From NCBI RefSeq assembly GCF_029919115.1, contig NZ_CP123990.1, positions 4,924,501 through 4,988,500 on the forward strand: a stretch of 64,000 nt of DNA. The letters are read 5' to 3'. The position numbers and the translations under genes were made by a program. Below the pieces are notes generated by a model that saw nothing but the letters and a program-made list of their open reading frames with translations, did not search any database and was not told the DNA's origin. The stretch comes from Variovorax paradoxus. GTDB taxonomy: Bacteria > Pseudomonadota > Gammaproteobacteria > Burkholderiales > Burkholderiaceae_C. Of the stretch, positions 31,048 through 40,597 are shown piece after piece (position 1 is the stretch's first letter; each line of letters opens with the position of its first letter).

Positions 31048-32241
31048 ATGAATTCACTCAACCTCGCGCTCTTCGACACACTCGCCGCCGGCTTCTCTCC
31101 TTCGCCCACGCTGCTGTGGTTCGCATCGGCGATTGCGCTGGGCTCGTCGTGGGCATGTGCCGCCGTTCTTGCATGGGCGGCATGGCGCCGCCCTCCGGAA
31201 CGCGCTTGCGTGCTGGCCGTGCTGGCGGCCGGGGGCGCTGCTTCGCTGATCTCGCACGAGATCGCGGCTTCCGTCGGTATGCCACGCCCCTTCATGGTGG
31301 GACTGAGCCCCGCCCATGTGCCGCACGGCGTGCGTGCGGGCCTGCCCAGCACGCACGCCTCGGTGATGTTCACCATGGCTTTCATGCTGCTGCTGCAGCG
31401 CGGGCTGCGTGACGTGGGGCTGCTCGTTCTTGCCGTGGCCTCGGTCACGGCTTGGTCGCGCATTTATGCGGGCATCCATTTTCCGTTCGACATTGCGGCG
31501 GGTGCGCTGCTGGGCGCGTGCATCGCTGGAGTGCTGGTTGCACTTCATGCTGCGGGACGCAGGTTCGTCCGCACACCCACTGCCGCGCTGGCGTGGCCAC
31601 TGCGCGCATTGGCAGCCGGCACCGCAGGGCCTTCGCTCGTGCTGGTGTTCGGCTTTGCCGCGGCATGGATCGGATTGAATACGCCCGGTTCGATCGGGCC
31701 GGCGGTCCTGGAGGAAAGCGGACCGGTCGAGAAGAGCACGGTTCTGCTGTACCTTGCCGCGGCGGCATGCCTGGCGGCGGTGCGGGTGGCGTCGCTGTCG
31801 CGGCTGGACAAGACGGCCCTCTGCATCGTGCTTGTTGCCTTTGCCGCGCGCGAAGCGGATGGGCACCTGGGGCACCACGGCAGCCTGGTCTTCGCGCCCA
31901 TTGCCGTGGCCGGCGCATGGCTTGCAAGGCGCGCCTGGTCTTCGCGTGACGCGTTGCGCGCATGGTGGCAATGGCGGCCGGAAGCCACCACCCTGCTGAC
32001 CTTTGCCGCAGTGATCGGGACCGCGATCGTTCTCGACCAGTTACCCGCGGTGCTTGCGGACCAGGACGCGTTGAGCGGGTCCACGGGCCTGTACCGCTAC
32101 CTGGTGCTCAGCTTCGAGGAGGTTCTGGAGCTGGCGCTGCCGGTCCTCGCGTTGCTTGGCATCGTGCAGGCAAGGTGGGGCGGGACCCGGGGCGCCGGGC
32201 GTTCGGCACGCGCGGCGCTGTCCACGCCAGCCGGTTCATAG
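31048..32241 (+). CDS. PAP2-family membrane phosphatase
   Basis: This 397-residue integral membrane protein has the three-part phosphatase motif in the first half: a reduced first part (MPRPF), GLPSTHAS, and SRIYAGIHFPFDI with the catalytic His. The family dephosphorylates lipid phosphates such as phosphatidate or undecaprenyl diphosphate. About 220 extra residues of further hydrophobic helices follow the PAP2 core, longer than the usual 200-250-residue enzyme. They may be an added membrane domain. It is followed after eight bases by a LysR regulator on the same strand. Confidence 0.85.
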   Translation: MNSLNLALFDTLAAGFSPSPTLLWFASAIALGSSWACAAVLAWAAWRRPPERACVLAVLAAGGAASLISHEIAASVGMPRPFMVGLSPAHVPHGVRAGLPSTHASVMFTMAFMLLLQRGLRDVGLLVLAVASVTAWSRIYAGIHFPFDIAAGALLGACIAGVLVALHAAGRRFVRTPTAALAWPLRALAAGTAGPSLVLVFGFAAAWIGLNTPGSIGPAVLEESGPVEKSTVLLYLAAAACLAAVRVASLSRLDKTALCIVLVAFAAREADGHLGHHGSLVFAPIAVAGAWLARRAWSSRDALRAWWQWRPEATTLLTFAAVIGTAIVLDQLPAVLADQDALSGSTGLYRYLVLSFEEVLELALPVLALLGIVQARWGGTRGAGRSARAALSTPAGS

Positions 32242-32249
32242 AATGCCGC

Positions 32250-33131
32250 ATGGAAACCCGGCAGATGCGTTGTATCGTGGCGATCGCGGAGGCCGGCAGC
32301 CTTACCCGCGCCGCCGAAAATCTCGGCCTTGCGCAACCCGCGTTGACGCAGATGCTGAACCGGCTCGAAAGCGAAGTCGGCACCAAACTCTTCACGCGCA
32401 CACGCCGCGGCGCCACCCTCACCGAGGCAGGGCTGGCCATCGTCGACGACCTGCGGGCCAGCCTTGCCTACGGTGATGCGGCGGCCGAACGCGTTCGCGC
32501 CATGGGCGCCGGACGCGCGGGCCGGCTGACCATCGGCTTTGTGACCCACGCGGTGTATGAAGTGCTGCCCCGCGCGCTGCGGCGGCTGCGCGAGGCCTAT
32601 CCGCAGCTCGACATTTCTCTGCGCGAGATGAGCAACGCCGAGCAGGTCGAGGCGCTCGAGGGCGGCCGCATCGACATCGCGCTGCTGCATCCGCCCGTGG
32701 CCGTGAATGCGCGCGTACACGAGAAGCGGCTCGGCGAAGAACTGCTGGTGGCGGCCGTGCCCGCCTCGCATCAGATCGGGGCCGACGGCTGCGTTTCCCT
32801 GGCGGACATCGCCGCGCACGGGCTGGTGTGGTTTCCAAGCCTTCAGATGTCGGCATTGCGCACCCAGGTGCTGGCGGCTTTTCGCGCGGCCGGGCACGAG
32901 GTGCGCATCGTGCAGGACGCCAACCGCACGCTGACCGTGCTGTCTTGCGTGGCGGCGGGGCTGGGCTGGTCGCTGCTGCCGAGCTCGGTTCGCGCGCTCC
33001 GGCATGAAGGCGTGCGCTATGCCGAAGTGCGCGACGGCGCGGGGCTTCCGCCTTTCGAGCTTGCCGCGATGTGGCTCGCGCGGTCGCGCCCGGCCTTCGC
33101 GGACGCCTTCGCCGAGATGCTCGCCGCTTAA
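32250..33131 (+). CDS. LysR-family transcriptional regulator
   Basis: The 293-residue protein has the typical N-terminal winged helix-turn-helix (AEAGSLTRAAENLGLAQPALTQ, then RLESEVGTKLFTRTRRG) and a periplasmic-binding-like co-inducer domain (RLTIGFV..., GRIDIALLHPP). The frame extends upstream but the ATG at METRQM is the conserved start. Its 3' end overlaps by four bases the convergent Bug-protein gene. It may regulate the convergent amidohydrolase/Bug pair, though LysR targets are usually divergent. Confidence 0.93.
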   Translation: METRQMRCIVAIAEAGSLTRAAENLGLAQPALTQMLNRLESEVGTKLFTRTRRGATLTEAGLAIVDDLRASLAYGDAAAERVRAMGAGRAGRLTIGFVTHAVYEVLPRALRRLREAYPQLDISLREMSNAEQVEALEGGRIDIALLHPPVAVNARVHEKRLGEELLVAAVPASHQIGADGCVSLADIAAHGLVWFPSLQMSALRTQVLAAFRAAGHEVRIVQDANRTLTVLSCVAAGLGWSLLPSSVRALRHEGVRYAEVRDGAGLPPFELAAMWLARSRPAFADAFAEMLAA

Positions 33132-34114
33132 TCCAGTTCGATCTTGTTGGTCTTGGCGACCTGGGTCCACTTGGCGATTTCGGCGCGCCGGAACGCATCG
33201 AGTTCGGCCGGATTGGAACCGATCACTTCGGCCCCCATGCCTTCAAGGCGCGCGCGGACTTCAGGGTCGCGCACCACGGCGGCCAGTTCCTTCGACAGCC
33301 TGTCGACCACGGCCGCGGGCGTTCCGGCGGGAACGAACACACCGTTCCACTCATAAACCTCGTAGCCCGCAAGCCCCGATTCGGCCACTGTCGGAATTTG
33401 CGGCATGACCGGCGAGCGCGCCTTGCCCGTGACCGCCAGCGCGCGCAGCTTGCCGCCCTGGATGTACTGCAGGCTCGACGCGAGGCTTGCGAAGAACACC
33501 GGCACCTGACCGGCCATGACATCGGTGAGCGCGGGACCGCCGCCCTTGTAGGCCACGTGCGTCATGCGCACGCCGGCCATGGCGCTGAAAAGCTCTGCCG
33601 AGAGGTGCTGCGCCGAGCCATTGCCGGAAGACGCATAGTTGATGTGCTCGGGCTTGACCTTTGCCTGTGCGATGAGATCCTTCACGCCCGTGATCGTCGC
33701 GGAGGGGTTGACCACGAGCACGTTGGGCACGCGGACCAGCAGCGAGACCGGCGCCAGATCGCGCAGCGTGTCGAACGGCATCTTGCTTCGCAGCGCGGGG
33801 TTCTGCGAATGGTTGGACGCGTCGAGCATGATCGTGTAGCCGTCGGCCGGGCTCTTGGCCACAAGGTCGCCGCCAATCGCGCCGCCCGCGCCGGCGCGGT
33901 TGTCGATCACCACCGGCTGCCCAAGCCGGGCCGAGAGCTTGGGCGCGATGACGCGCGCCACCACGTCGACCGTGCCGCCTGGCGGGTAGGTCACGATCAT
34001 CTTCACCGGCTTTGCCGGCCACGCCTGCGCCGCGGCGCTCATCGCAGTGACGAGAAGTGCCGTGCCGACGCAGGCAGCCGGAATCCATGCGCGCAATGCG
34101 CTGTGTGCTTTCAT
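33128..34114 (-). CDS. Bug-family (TctC-like) extracytoplasmic binding protein
   Basis: The 328-residue periplasmic protein has a signal peptide (ending AMSAAAQA) and the family hallmarks PAKPVKMIVTYPPGGTVDVVAR, VIDNRAGAGGAIG and YKGGGPALTDVMAGQV. Bug proteins bind small carboxylates for tripartite tricarboxylate transporters, and are greatly expanded in Burkholderiales, mostly without adjacent transporters, as here. The start overlaps the amidohydrolase stop as ATGA, so the ligand is probably related to that enzyme's substrate. Confidence 0.94.
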   Translation of the reverse strand: MKAHSALRAWIPAACVGTALLVTAMSAAAQAWPAKPVKMIVTYPPGGTVDVVARVIAPKLSARLGQPVVIDNRAGAGGAIGGDLVAKSPADGYTIMLDASNHSQNPALRSKMPFDTLRDLAPVSLLVRVPNVLVVNPSATITGVKDLIAQAKVKPEHINYASSGNGSAQHLSAELFSAMAGVRMTHVAYKGGGPALTDVMAGQVPVFFASLASSLQYIQGGKLRALAVTGKARSPVMPQIPTVAESGLAGYEVYEWNGVFVPAGTPAAVVDRLSKELAAVVRDPEVRARLEGMGAEVIGSNPAELDAFRRAEIAKWTQVAKTNKIELD

Positions 34115-34983
34115 GATGTCTCCTTGGAAAAACGGAACAGCGCCGCCGGGGTCTCGGCCAGGATGCAGCGCCGCGCTTCGGGGTCAGGAATCCACTCGTC
34201 CAGCACCGCCAGCGTGTGCGTGTAGCTCGTGTGTTCCCGGTGTTCGGTATGGGGCCAGTCGCTGCCCCACAGCAGGCGCTGCGGGCCCGCGGCGTCGAGC
34301 AGCGAGCGCGCGGCCCTGCGTGCGCCGGCGCCGGCAGGGTCGGGCCAGTTGCGGTAGGCGGCCGACAGCTTGACCCAGGTGCGGCCTTTTGCCGCCGCAC
34401 GCAGGAGCCAGTCGAAACCGGCATCCGCAGCCGTGCTGCCACTGGGCCGCCCAAAATGATCGACAACGAGCCTGCAGCCGGCATCGAGCACCGGCTGGCC
34501 TGCCGCCGCCAAGTCGTGCGAAGGCCGGTGCACCTCGACATGCCAGTCGAGGCTTCGCACATGCTGCAGCAGGGCCTGCCACGCGGGCTGCGAAAAATCG
34601 GGCAGGGGCAGGCCCATGAGGTTGAGGCGGATGCCGCAGATGCCTGCGTCCGCAAGTGCGCGCAGTTCGGCAAGGGGCGTTTCGGGTGCGACCACGGCAA
34701 CGCCGCGCAAGCGATCCGGGCAGGCGCGCAATGCGCCAAGCATGAAGCTGTTGTCGGTGCCCAGGAAGCTCGGCTGGACCAGCAGCGCATGCGAGATGCC
34801 GTGCGCATCCAGCAGGCCCAGGTATTCAGCAGGCGGGGCGTCGTAGTCCGGCGCGTGCCGGCGCTGCGGGGCGAGCGGCAGGCTGCTCAGGAAGACATGG
34901 GCATGACTGTCGACGGCACGCACGCCGCCGCCCGCTGCGGTGCGGGGTTGCAATGCTTCTTGCGGATACTTTGGCGTGAACAG
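34111..34983 (-). CDS. Amidohydrolase-2 family (PDC hydrolase-like TIM barrel)
   Basis: This metal-dependent hydrolase has the first ligands in DSHAHVF, then HRPSHD, LVVDHFGRP and LLWGSDWPHTEH, the pattern of 2-pyrone-4,6-dicarboxylate hydrolase and related lactonases. The start is odd. The only strong Shine-Dalgarno (AGGAGA) sits six bases before a CTG at 34983, giving 290 residues. A TTG at 35022 lacks a ribosome site, and a GTG at 34923 is close to the conserved core. It is coupled to the Bug protein downstream and likely works in aromatic or carboxylate breakdown. Confidence 0.88.
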   Translation of the reverse strand: MFTPKYPQEALQPRTAAGGGVRAVDSHAHVFLSSLPLAPQRRHAPDYDAPPAEYLGLLDAHGISHALLVQPSFLGTDNSFMLGALRACPDRLRGVAVVAPETPLAELRALADAGICGIRLNLMGLPLPDFSQPAWQALLQHVRSLDWHVEVHRPSHDLAAAGQPVLDAGCRLVVDHFGRPSGSTAADAGFDWLLRAAAKGRTWVKLSAAYRNWPDPAGAGARRAARSLLDAAGPQRLLWGSDWPHTEHREHTSYTHTLAVLDEWIPDPEARRCILAETPAALFRFSKETS

Positions 34984-35111
34984 GTGCGTCTCCTGAAGGG
35001 AGACGGAAGTATCGGCACGCAAGCGCGGGCACGGAATGCCTGCGCCTGTTGTTTAGTGATAACGGCAGCTTATGGAAGCGCCCTCGCGCATCCACGCCGA
35101 GGGCGATGCGT

Positions 35112-35312
35112 TCAGGGCTTCGGGTGGACTAACGGCCGCGCCTTCTGCATAAAGACCTTGTGCAGCGCATCGAGTTCTTCCAGGTCGCGCTGCAGCGCCG
35201 CTTTGTCATACGGCCTGCCTGCGGCGATGTCGGTCATCCACCGGTCGTATTTGTCTCGCTGGCTGCGCCACTCTTCGTACGCAACGCGCAGCTCGTCCCA
35301 TTGAACAGTCAT
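35112..35312 (-). CDS. Small hypothetical protein (66 aa)
   Basis: The protein starts MTVQWDELRV and is charged, helical and rich in Trp/Tyr, with no signal peptide. It begins 20 bases after the stop of the PfpI-family gene and is probably in the same transcript. Codon use is like its neighbours. I do not recognise a family. Confidence 0.6.
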   Translation of the reverse strand: MTVQWDELRVAYEEWRSQRDKYDRWMTDIAAGRPYDKAALQRDLEELDALHKVFMQKARPLVHPKP

Positions 35313-35332
35313 GGCGGCAAGAGCAAGCCCGG

Positions 35333-35890
35333 TCAGGCGTGCGCGTGGGCGTCGGCAAAGAGCCGGACCATTTCGCGGTCGAACGCCGGAAGGTCTTTCG
35401 GGCTGCGGCTGGTCACCAGATTGCCGTCGACCACCACTTCGTTGTCCACCCACTTGGCGCCGGCGTTCTTGAGGTCGGTGCGCAGCGAAGGCCATGAGGT
35501 CATCGTGCGGGCCTCCACCCCCTTGGCCTCGATGAGGGTCCACGGGCCGTGGCAGATGGCGGCAATCGGCTTGTGGGCCTTGACGAAGTCCTGCACGAAA
35601 ACCACTGCCTGCTCGTTGATGCGCAGTGCGTCCGGGCTCATCACGCCGCCGGGCAGCAGCAGCGCGTCGAACTCGTGCGCGGCCGCCTGCGCAAGCGGGA
35701 TGTCGACGGTGAAGGTATCGGCTGGGTCGCCGTGCCTGGAGCCGCGCACGCGGTCGTTCTTGGGCGACACGATCTTCGTCTTGGCCCCTGCCGCCTCAAG
35801 GGTCTTGCGCGGGTCGGTCATTTCGGATTGCTCGAACCCATCGGTGACGAGAATCGCGACCTTCATTCCTTCGAGCTGGCGCTTGTTCAT
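35333..35890 (-). CDS. PfpI/DJ-1 family protein (class I glutamine amidotransferase-like)
   Basis: This 185-residue protein of the DJ-1/PfpI superfamily has the nucleophile Cys in AAICHGPW, preceded by the LLLPGG loop and an early Glu in DGFEQSEM, as in PfpI/YhbO deglycase-like enzymes. Members act on protein or metabolite glycation or as stress proteases; the exact activity is not readable. It starts at ATG (MNKRQLEGMKVAILVTDG); an internal ATG at MKVAIL is possible. Confidence 0.92.
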   Translation of the reverse strand: MNKRQLEGMKVAILVTDGFEQSEMTDPRKTLEAAGAKTKIVSPKNDRVRGSRHGDPADTFTVDIPLAQAAAHEFDALLLPGGVMSPDALRINEQAVVFVQDFVKAHKPIAAICHGPWTLIEAKGVEARTMTSWPSLRTDLKNAGAKWVDNEVVVDGNLVTSRSPKDLPAFDREMVRLFADAHAHA

Positions 35891-36026
35891 GTCGATTCCT
35901 TTCGTTGGTTGATTGGTGCGCAGTGACCAAGCAATCCAAACTACAGGCCCCTGCGCATCGACCGGTCGGCACGCGTCGGTTCACCGTGTCGGACAAACCG
36001 CGCTGCCGCAGATTTGGAGCGCACAG

Positions 36027-36064
36027 CAAAAAGCCCCTGTAGCAGAAACTGCTACAGGGGCTTA
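36027..36064 (-). terminator. Rho-independent terminator after the tRNA cluster
   Basis: A perfect 15-bp stem (AAGCCCCTGTAGCAG with its complement) has a three-base loop. It is followed on the minus strand by a short T run. It closes the tRNA-Ala/Glu/Asp transcript. Confidence 0.9.
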
Positions 36065-36068
36065 TGTT

Positions 36069-36145
36069 TGGCGGAGTGGACGGGACTCGAACCCGCGACC
36101 CCCGGCGTGACAGGCCGGTATTCTAACCAACTGAACTACCACTCC
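36069..36145 (-). tRNA. tRNA-Asp (GTC)
   Basis: This is a 77-base cloverleaf with 3' CCA encoded. The acceptor GGAGTGG pairs with CCACTCC, the anticodon loop reads CTGTCAC (GTC) and the T arm is GGTTCGAGTCC. It is the last of three tandem tRNAs. Confidence 0.97.
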
Positions 36146-36214
36146 TGGTAGACAACGTTCACTCCTTGCGGAGCCGAGTGTTGACAACTCGTGCCGGCTT
36201 CACTTGCATGAAAC

Positions 36215-36290
36215 TGGCGACCCTACGGGGATTCGAACCCCGGTAGCCACCGTGAAAGGGTGGTGTCCTAGGCCTCTAGACGATAGGGTC
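36215..36290 (-). tRNA. tRNA-Glu (TTC)
   Basis: This is a 76-base cloverleaf with encoded CCA. The acceptor GACCCTA pairs with TAGGGTC, the anticodon loop contains CTTTCAC (TTC) and the T loop is GGTTCGAATCC. It lies in the same orientation and just downstream of gltX, its cognate synthetase. Confidence 0.97.
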
Positions 36291-36344
36291 AAAACCTTAG
36301 GAACCGTGCTGCGATCAGCACTTATCTTCTTCTCGACACTTTGA

Positions 36345-36420
<76 letters not shown>

Positions 36421-36456
36421 GTGTGGGTGTCGAGCCTCGAATTATAGACCGAAAAA

Positions 36457-37845
36457 TCAGGCCCTTTTCAGACGCTCCACAACTTTTTCACGAGAAAAAA
36501 TTGCGAGCACCGAATCGAGGGATGGCGTCTGCGGTGTTCCCATCACGAGGACGCGAACCGGCATGGCCAACACAGGCATTTTCACAGAATGTGCGGCCAG
36601 AACTTCCTTGATGGCCGCGGCGATCGAAACTTTTTCCCACGGCACGCTAGCGAGCTTCTCGGCGAGCGTGGCAATGACGGGCTTCACCGCCTCGGTGACG
36701 TGCTGCGTGCGGTCGGCTTCGCTCGGCGTCACGTCCGTGTAGAACGCGGCGGCCCAGTCGGCCAGGGCCACCGTGGTTTCGCAGCGGTCCTTGAAGAGCG
36801 CGCAGATCGCAGCAAGGCGATCGTCGGCCTCGATGCCGCGCTTCTTCAGCTGCGCAGCCACCAGCGGTGCGAGCTCTGCATCGGCCTTGGCCTTGATGTA
36901 CTGCGCATTGACCCACGCAAGCTTGGCGGCGTCCCATTGCGCGGGGCTCTTGGAGAGGTGCGAACCGTCGAACCAGCTCACCATCTGCTCGCGCGTGAAG
37001 AGCTCGTCGTCTCCATGGCTCCAGCCGAGCCGCGCGAGGTAGTTGAGCATGGCTTCGGGCAGGTAGCCGTTCTCTTCATACGCGGTCACGCTCACGGCGC
37101 CGCGGCGCTTGGAGAGCTTTTGCCCGTCGTCGCCCAGGATGACCGGCACGTGGCCGAACTGCGGCAGCGGCGCACCCAGTGCGCGAAAGATGTTGATCTG
37201 CCACGGCGTGTTGTTGATGTGCTCGTCGCCGCGGAACACATGCGTGATGTTCATGTCCCAGTCGTCGACCACCACAGCAAAGTTGTAGGTGGGCACACCG
37301 TCGGGCCGCAAGATGATGAGGTCGTCGATCTCGCGGTTGTTGATGGTGATCTCGCCCTTGACGAGGTCGTTCCAGGTCACGTCGCCTTCGGGCGGATTGC
37401 AAAAGCGCACCACCGGCGGCACGCCTTCGGGCACGGGAGGCAGCACCTTGCCGGGCTCGGGGCGCCAGCGGCGGTCGTACAGCGTCTTTTCGCCGCGCGC
37501 GCGTTGCGCCTCGCGCATTTCATCGAGCTCGGCCGGCGTGCAGTAGCAGTAATAGGCCGTGCCGGCCGCAAGCATCTGAGCAATGACTTCGCGGTAGCGC
37601 TCCAGGCGCTGCATCTGGTAGATCGGGCCTTCGTCGTAGTCGAGGCCGAGCCAGTGCATCGAAGCCAGGATCTGGTCGGTCGAGTCCTGCGTGGAGCGGG
37701 CCACGTCGGTGTCTTCGATGCGCAGCACAAATTCGCCGCCATGGTGGCGCGCGTAGGCCCACGAATAGAGCGCGGTGCGCGCGGTGCCCAGGTGGAGAAA
37801 CCCGGTGGGAGACGGAGCGATGCGGGTGCGAACTTTGCCGGTCAT
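36457..37845 (-). CDS. gltX: Glutamate--tRNA ligase
   Basis: The 462-residue class I synthetase charges tRNA-Glu. The HIGH-like motif is in [15 protein letters not shown] and the KMSKS-like motif is KLSKRRG. The CYC...C zinc-type region around [10 protein letters not shown] is consistent with the discriminating enzyme. It starts eight bases after the metZ stop, so it is probably the distal gene of the folC-purF operon. It is followed in the same direction by three tRNAs including its own tRNA-Glu. Confidence 0.98.
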   Translation of the reverse strand: MTGKVRTRIAPSPTGFLHLGTARTALYSWAYARHHGGEFVLRIEDTDVARSTQDSTDQILASMHWLGLDYDEGPIYQMQRLERYREVIAQMLAAGTAYYCYCTPAELDEMREAQRARGEKTLYDRRWRPEPGKVLPPVPEGVPPVVRFCNPPEGDVTWNDLVKGEITINNREIDDLIILRPDGVPTYNFAVVVDDWDMNITHVFRGDEHINNTPWQINIFRALGAPLPQFGHVPVILGDDGQKLSKRRGAVSVTAYEENGYLPEAMLNYLARLGWSHGDDELFTREQMVSWFDGSHLSKSPAQWDAAKLAWVNAQYIKAKADAELAPLVAAQLKKRGIEADDRLAAICALFKDRCETTVALADWAAAFYTDVTPSEADRTQHVTEAVKPVIATLAEKLASVPWEKVSIAAAIKEVLAAHSVKMPVLAMPVRVLVMGTPQTPSLDSVLAIFSREKVVERLKRA

Positions 37846-37853
37846 GTGAACGA

Positions 37854-39086
37854 TCAGGATTTCAGGGAGCCAAGGCCGCGAAGCAGGTCGGCCTTGATGT
37901 CGTCGATGTACTCGAGGCCCACCGCCACGCGGATGAGCCCCTGGCTGATGCCGGCGGCTTGGCGCTGCACTTCGGTCAAGCGGCCATGCGAGGTGGTGCC
38001 GGGGTGCGTGATGATGGTCTTGGTGTCGCCCAGGTTGGTGGCAATGCTCACCACGCGCGTACTGTTGATCACGTGGAAGGCATTGGCGCGCGCCGTTTCG
38101 GGGTCGTTGCCGACCACGTCGAACGACACTACCGCCCCGCCCTGCCCCGACTGCTGGCGCATGGCCAGTTCATGCTGGGGATGCGAGGCAAGGCCGGGGT
38201 AGTAGACGCGCGCAACGCCGGGCTGCGTTTCGAGCCACTGCGCCACCGCCAGCGCATTGGCGCACTGCGCCTGCATGCGAATGCCGAGCGTTTCCAGCCC
38301 CTTGAGCACCACCCACGCATTGAACGGCGACAGCGCCATGCCGGCAGTGCGAACCACGGGCCCGAACACATCGACGATGAGCTTCGACGGACCGCAGATC
38401 GCACCGGCCATCACACGGCCCTGGCCGTCGAGATACTTGGTGCCCGAATGAATGACGAGGTCGGCGCCCAGTTCGGTCGGGCGCTGCAGCACGGGCGTGC
38501 AAAAGCAGTTGTCGACCGCGAGCAGCGCGCCGGCGCCGTGCGCCAAGTCGGCCAGCGCGCGGATGTCGCACACCTCGGTCAGCGGATTGGTCGGCGTTTC
38601 GGCGAACAGCAGCTTGGTGTTGGGCTTCAGGGCCGCGCGCCATTCGGCCACGTCGGTCTGCGAGACAAAAGTGGTCTCGACGCCGAACTTGGCGAACTCC
38701 TTGCCGAACAGGTTGAGCGTGGAGCCGAACACCGAGCGCGAGCAGATCACATGGTCGCCCGCCTTCAGCAGGCCCATGCACATCATGAGGATGGCACCCA
38801 TGCCGGTGGAGGCGCCGATGGCGGCCTCCGTGCCTTCCATGGCCGCAAGCCGCTGCTCGAAGCTGGTGACCGTGGGGTTGGAGGTGCGCGAGTAGGTAAA
38901 GCCCGCTTCGGTGCCGGCAAAGCGCCGCGCCGACGTTTCTGCATCGGGCTGCACGAAGCCGCTGGTCAGGAACAGCGCTTCGGAATGCTCGCTGTGCTGG
39001 CTGGGCGCCAGCGCGGTGCGCAGCGCGAGCGTGTCGCGGTGCAGTCCGGGCGGCAGGGTTCGTTCTTCGGTCAATTCAGCTCTCAC
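37854..39086 (-). CDS. metZ: O-succinylhomoserine sulfhydrylase
   Basis: This PLP enzyme of the Cys/Met metabolism family converts O-succinyl(acetyl)homoserine and sulfide to homocysteine. The PLP lysine is in [22 protein letters not shown] and ETPTNPL are family motifs. At about 410 residues it matches MetZ. The frame is open far upstream, but the credible start is GTG at 39086, which overlaps the purF stop as GTGA; a TTG at 39074 is an alternative. The purF-metZ order is common in Pseudomonas and Burkholderiales, which supports MetZ over MetB/MetC. Confidence 0.95.
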   Translation of the reverse strand: MRAELTEERTLPPGLHRDTLALRTALAPSQHSEHSEALFLTSGFVQPDAETSARRFAGTEAGFTYSRTSNPTVTSFEQRLAAMEGTEAAIGASTGMGAILMMCMGLLKAGDHVICSRSVFGSTLNLFGKEFAKFGVETTFVSQTDVAEWRAALKPNTKLLFAETPTNPLTEVCDIRALADLAHGAGALLAVDNCFCTPVLQRPTELGADLVIHSGTKYLDGQGRVMAGAICGPSKLIVDVFGPVVRTAGMALSPFNAWVVLKGLETLGIRMQAQCANALAVAQWLETQPGVARVYYPGLASHPQHELAMRQQSGQGGAVVSFDVVGNDPETARANAFHVINSTRVVSIATNLGDTKTIITHPGTTSHGRLTEVQRQAAGISQGLIRVAVGLEYIDDIKADLLRGLGSLKS

Positions 39087-40585
39087 TCGCTGTGATTGGG
39101 AAGCGCAAGGCGCGACGAATCTTCTTCGGTCTCTTCGATGCGCGGGCGGTTGCCGTTCATGCGCGAGATGGCTTCGGTGTCGATGTCGCCGGTCACGTAC
39201 ACGCCGTCGAAGCAGGAGGCATCGAAGCCGCTCAGCTTGGGGTTGAGCGAGCCGATGGCGCGCTTCATGGCATCGACGTCCTGGTAGATCAGCGCGTCGC
39301 AGCCGATCAGTTCGCGGATCTCCTCGACCGTGCGGTCGTGCGCCACCAGCTCGTCCTTGGTGGGCATGTCGATGCCGTAGACGTTGGGATAGCGCACCGG
39401 CGGTGCGGCGCTGGCGAGGTAGACCTTGCGTGCGCCGGCATCGCGGGCCATCTGCACGATTTCGCGGCTGGTGGTGCCGCGCACGATCGAGTCGTCGACC
39501 AGCAGCACGTTGCGGCCCTTGAACTCGCTGCCGATCACGTTGAGCTTCTGGCGCACCGACTTCTTGCGCACACCCTGCCCCGGCATGATGAAGGTGCGGC
39601 CCACGTAGCGGTTCTTCACGAAGCCTTCGCGGTACGGCACGCCCAGCAGGTGCGCGAGTTGCGTGGCGCTCGGGCGGCTCGATTCGGGGATCGGAATGAT
39701 CACGTCGATCTGGTTCGGCGGCACGGTGGACACCACGCGCTTGGCCAGCGTTTCGCCGAGATTGAGGCGAGCCTGGTACACCGAAATGCCGTCGAGCACC
39801 GAGTCCGGACGCGCCAGGTACACGAATTCGAAGATGCAGGGGTTCAGCGTGGGCGCTTCGGCGCACTGCATCGAGTGCACCTTGCCTTGCAAGTCGATGA
39901 ACACCGCTTCGCCGGGCTCGATATTGCGTTCGAACACATGGCCCGAACCTTCGAGCGCCACGGATTCGCTGGCCACCATCACGGTGCCGTCGGCGCTGCG
40001 GCCCATGCAGAGCGGGCGAATGCCGTACGGATCGCGGAAAGCGAGCAGCCCATGGCCGGCGATCAGCGACACCACGGCATACGAGCCGCGCAGGCGCTTG
40101 TGCATGTTCTTGACCGAGGCAAACACTTCGGCCGGATTCAGCGGCACGCCGCGCGATGCGCGCTCGAGCTCGTGAGCGAGCACGTTGAGCAGCACTTCGG
40201 AGTCGCTCTCGGTGTTGGTGTGGCGGTGGTCGGTGGAGAACAGTTCCGCGCGCAGCGCATGCGCGTTGGTGAGGTTGCCGTTGTGCACCAGCACGATGCC
40301 GAAGGGCGCGTTCACGTAGAAGGGCTGCGCCTCTTCCTCGCTGTAGGCATTGCCAGCGGTCGGGTAGCGCACCTGGCCCAGTCCCACGCTGCCGGGCAGC
40401 GCGCGCATGTTGCGGGTGCGGAACACGTCGCGCACCATGCCCTTGGCCTTGTGCATGAAGAACTTGCGTTCGAGCAGGGTCACGATGCCGGCCGCGTCCT
40501 GGCCGCGATGCTGCAGCAGCAGCAAGGCGTCATAGAGCAGCTGATTGACGGGTGCGTTGCTGACAACGCCGACGATTCCACACAT
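39083..40585 (-). CDS. purF: Amidophosphoribosyltransferase
   Basis: This 500-residue enzyme catalyses the first committed step of purine synthesis (PRPP plus Gln to phosphoribosylamine). The N-terminal nucleophile Cys follows the initiator Met (MCGIVGVV), with LLLLQHRGQDAAG in the glutaminase domain. The PRPP-binding loop VLLVDDSIVRGTTS is in the C-terminal half. It is coupled to metZ downstream and 12 bases after cvpA. Confidence 0.98.
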   Translation of the reverse strand: MCGIVGVVSNAPVNQLLYDALLLLQHRGQDAAGIVTLLERKFFMHKAKGMVRDVFRTRNMRALPGSVGLGQVRYPTAGNAYSEEEAQPFYVNAPFGIVLVHNGNLTNAHALRAELFSTDHRHTNTESDSEVLLNVLAHELERASRGVPLNPAEVFASVKNMHKRLRGSYAVVSLIAGHGLLAFRDPYGIRPLCMGRSADGTVMVASESVALEGSGHVFERNIEPGEAVFIDLQGKVHSMQCAEAPTLNPCIFEFVYLARPDSVLDGISVYQARLNLGETLAKRVVSTVPPNQIDVIIPIPESSRPSATQLAHLLGVPYREGFVKNRYVGRTFIMPGQGVRKKSVRQKLNVIGSEFKGRNVLLVDDSIVRGTTSREIVQMARDAGARKVYLASAAPPVRYPNVYGIDMPTKDELVAHDRTVEEIRELIGCDALIYQDVDAMKRAIGSLNPKLSGFDASCFDGVYVTGDIDTEAISRMNGNRPRIEETEEDSSRLALPNHSE

Positions 40586-40597
40586 GAACGATTCCTC

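Noticed and set aside
39087..39866. 670-codon version of the metZ frame reaching into purF
   Set aside because: The extra N-terminus is antihomologous Arg-rich shadow of purF; MetZ homologues are about 400 residues, matching GTG 39086.
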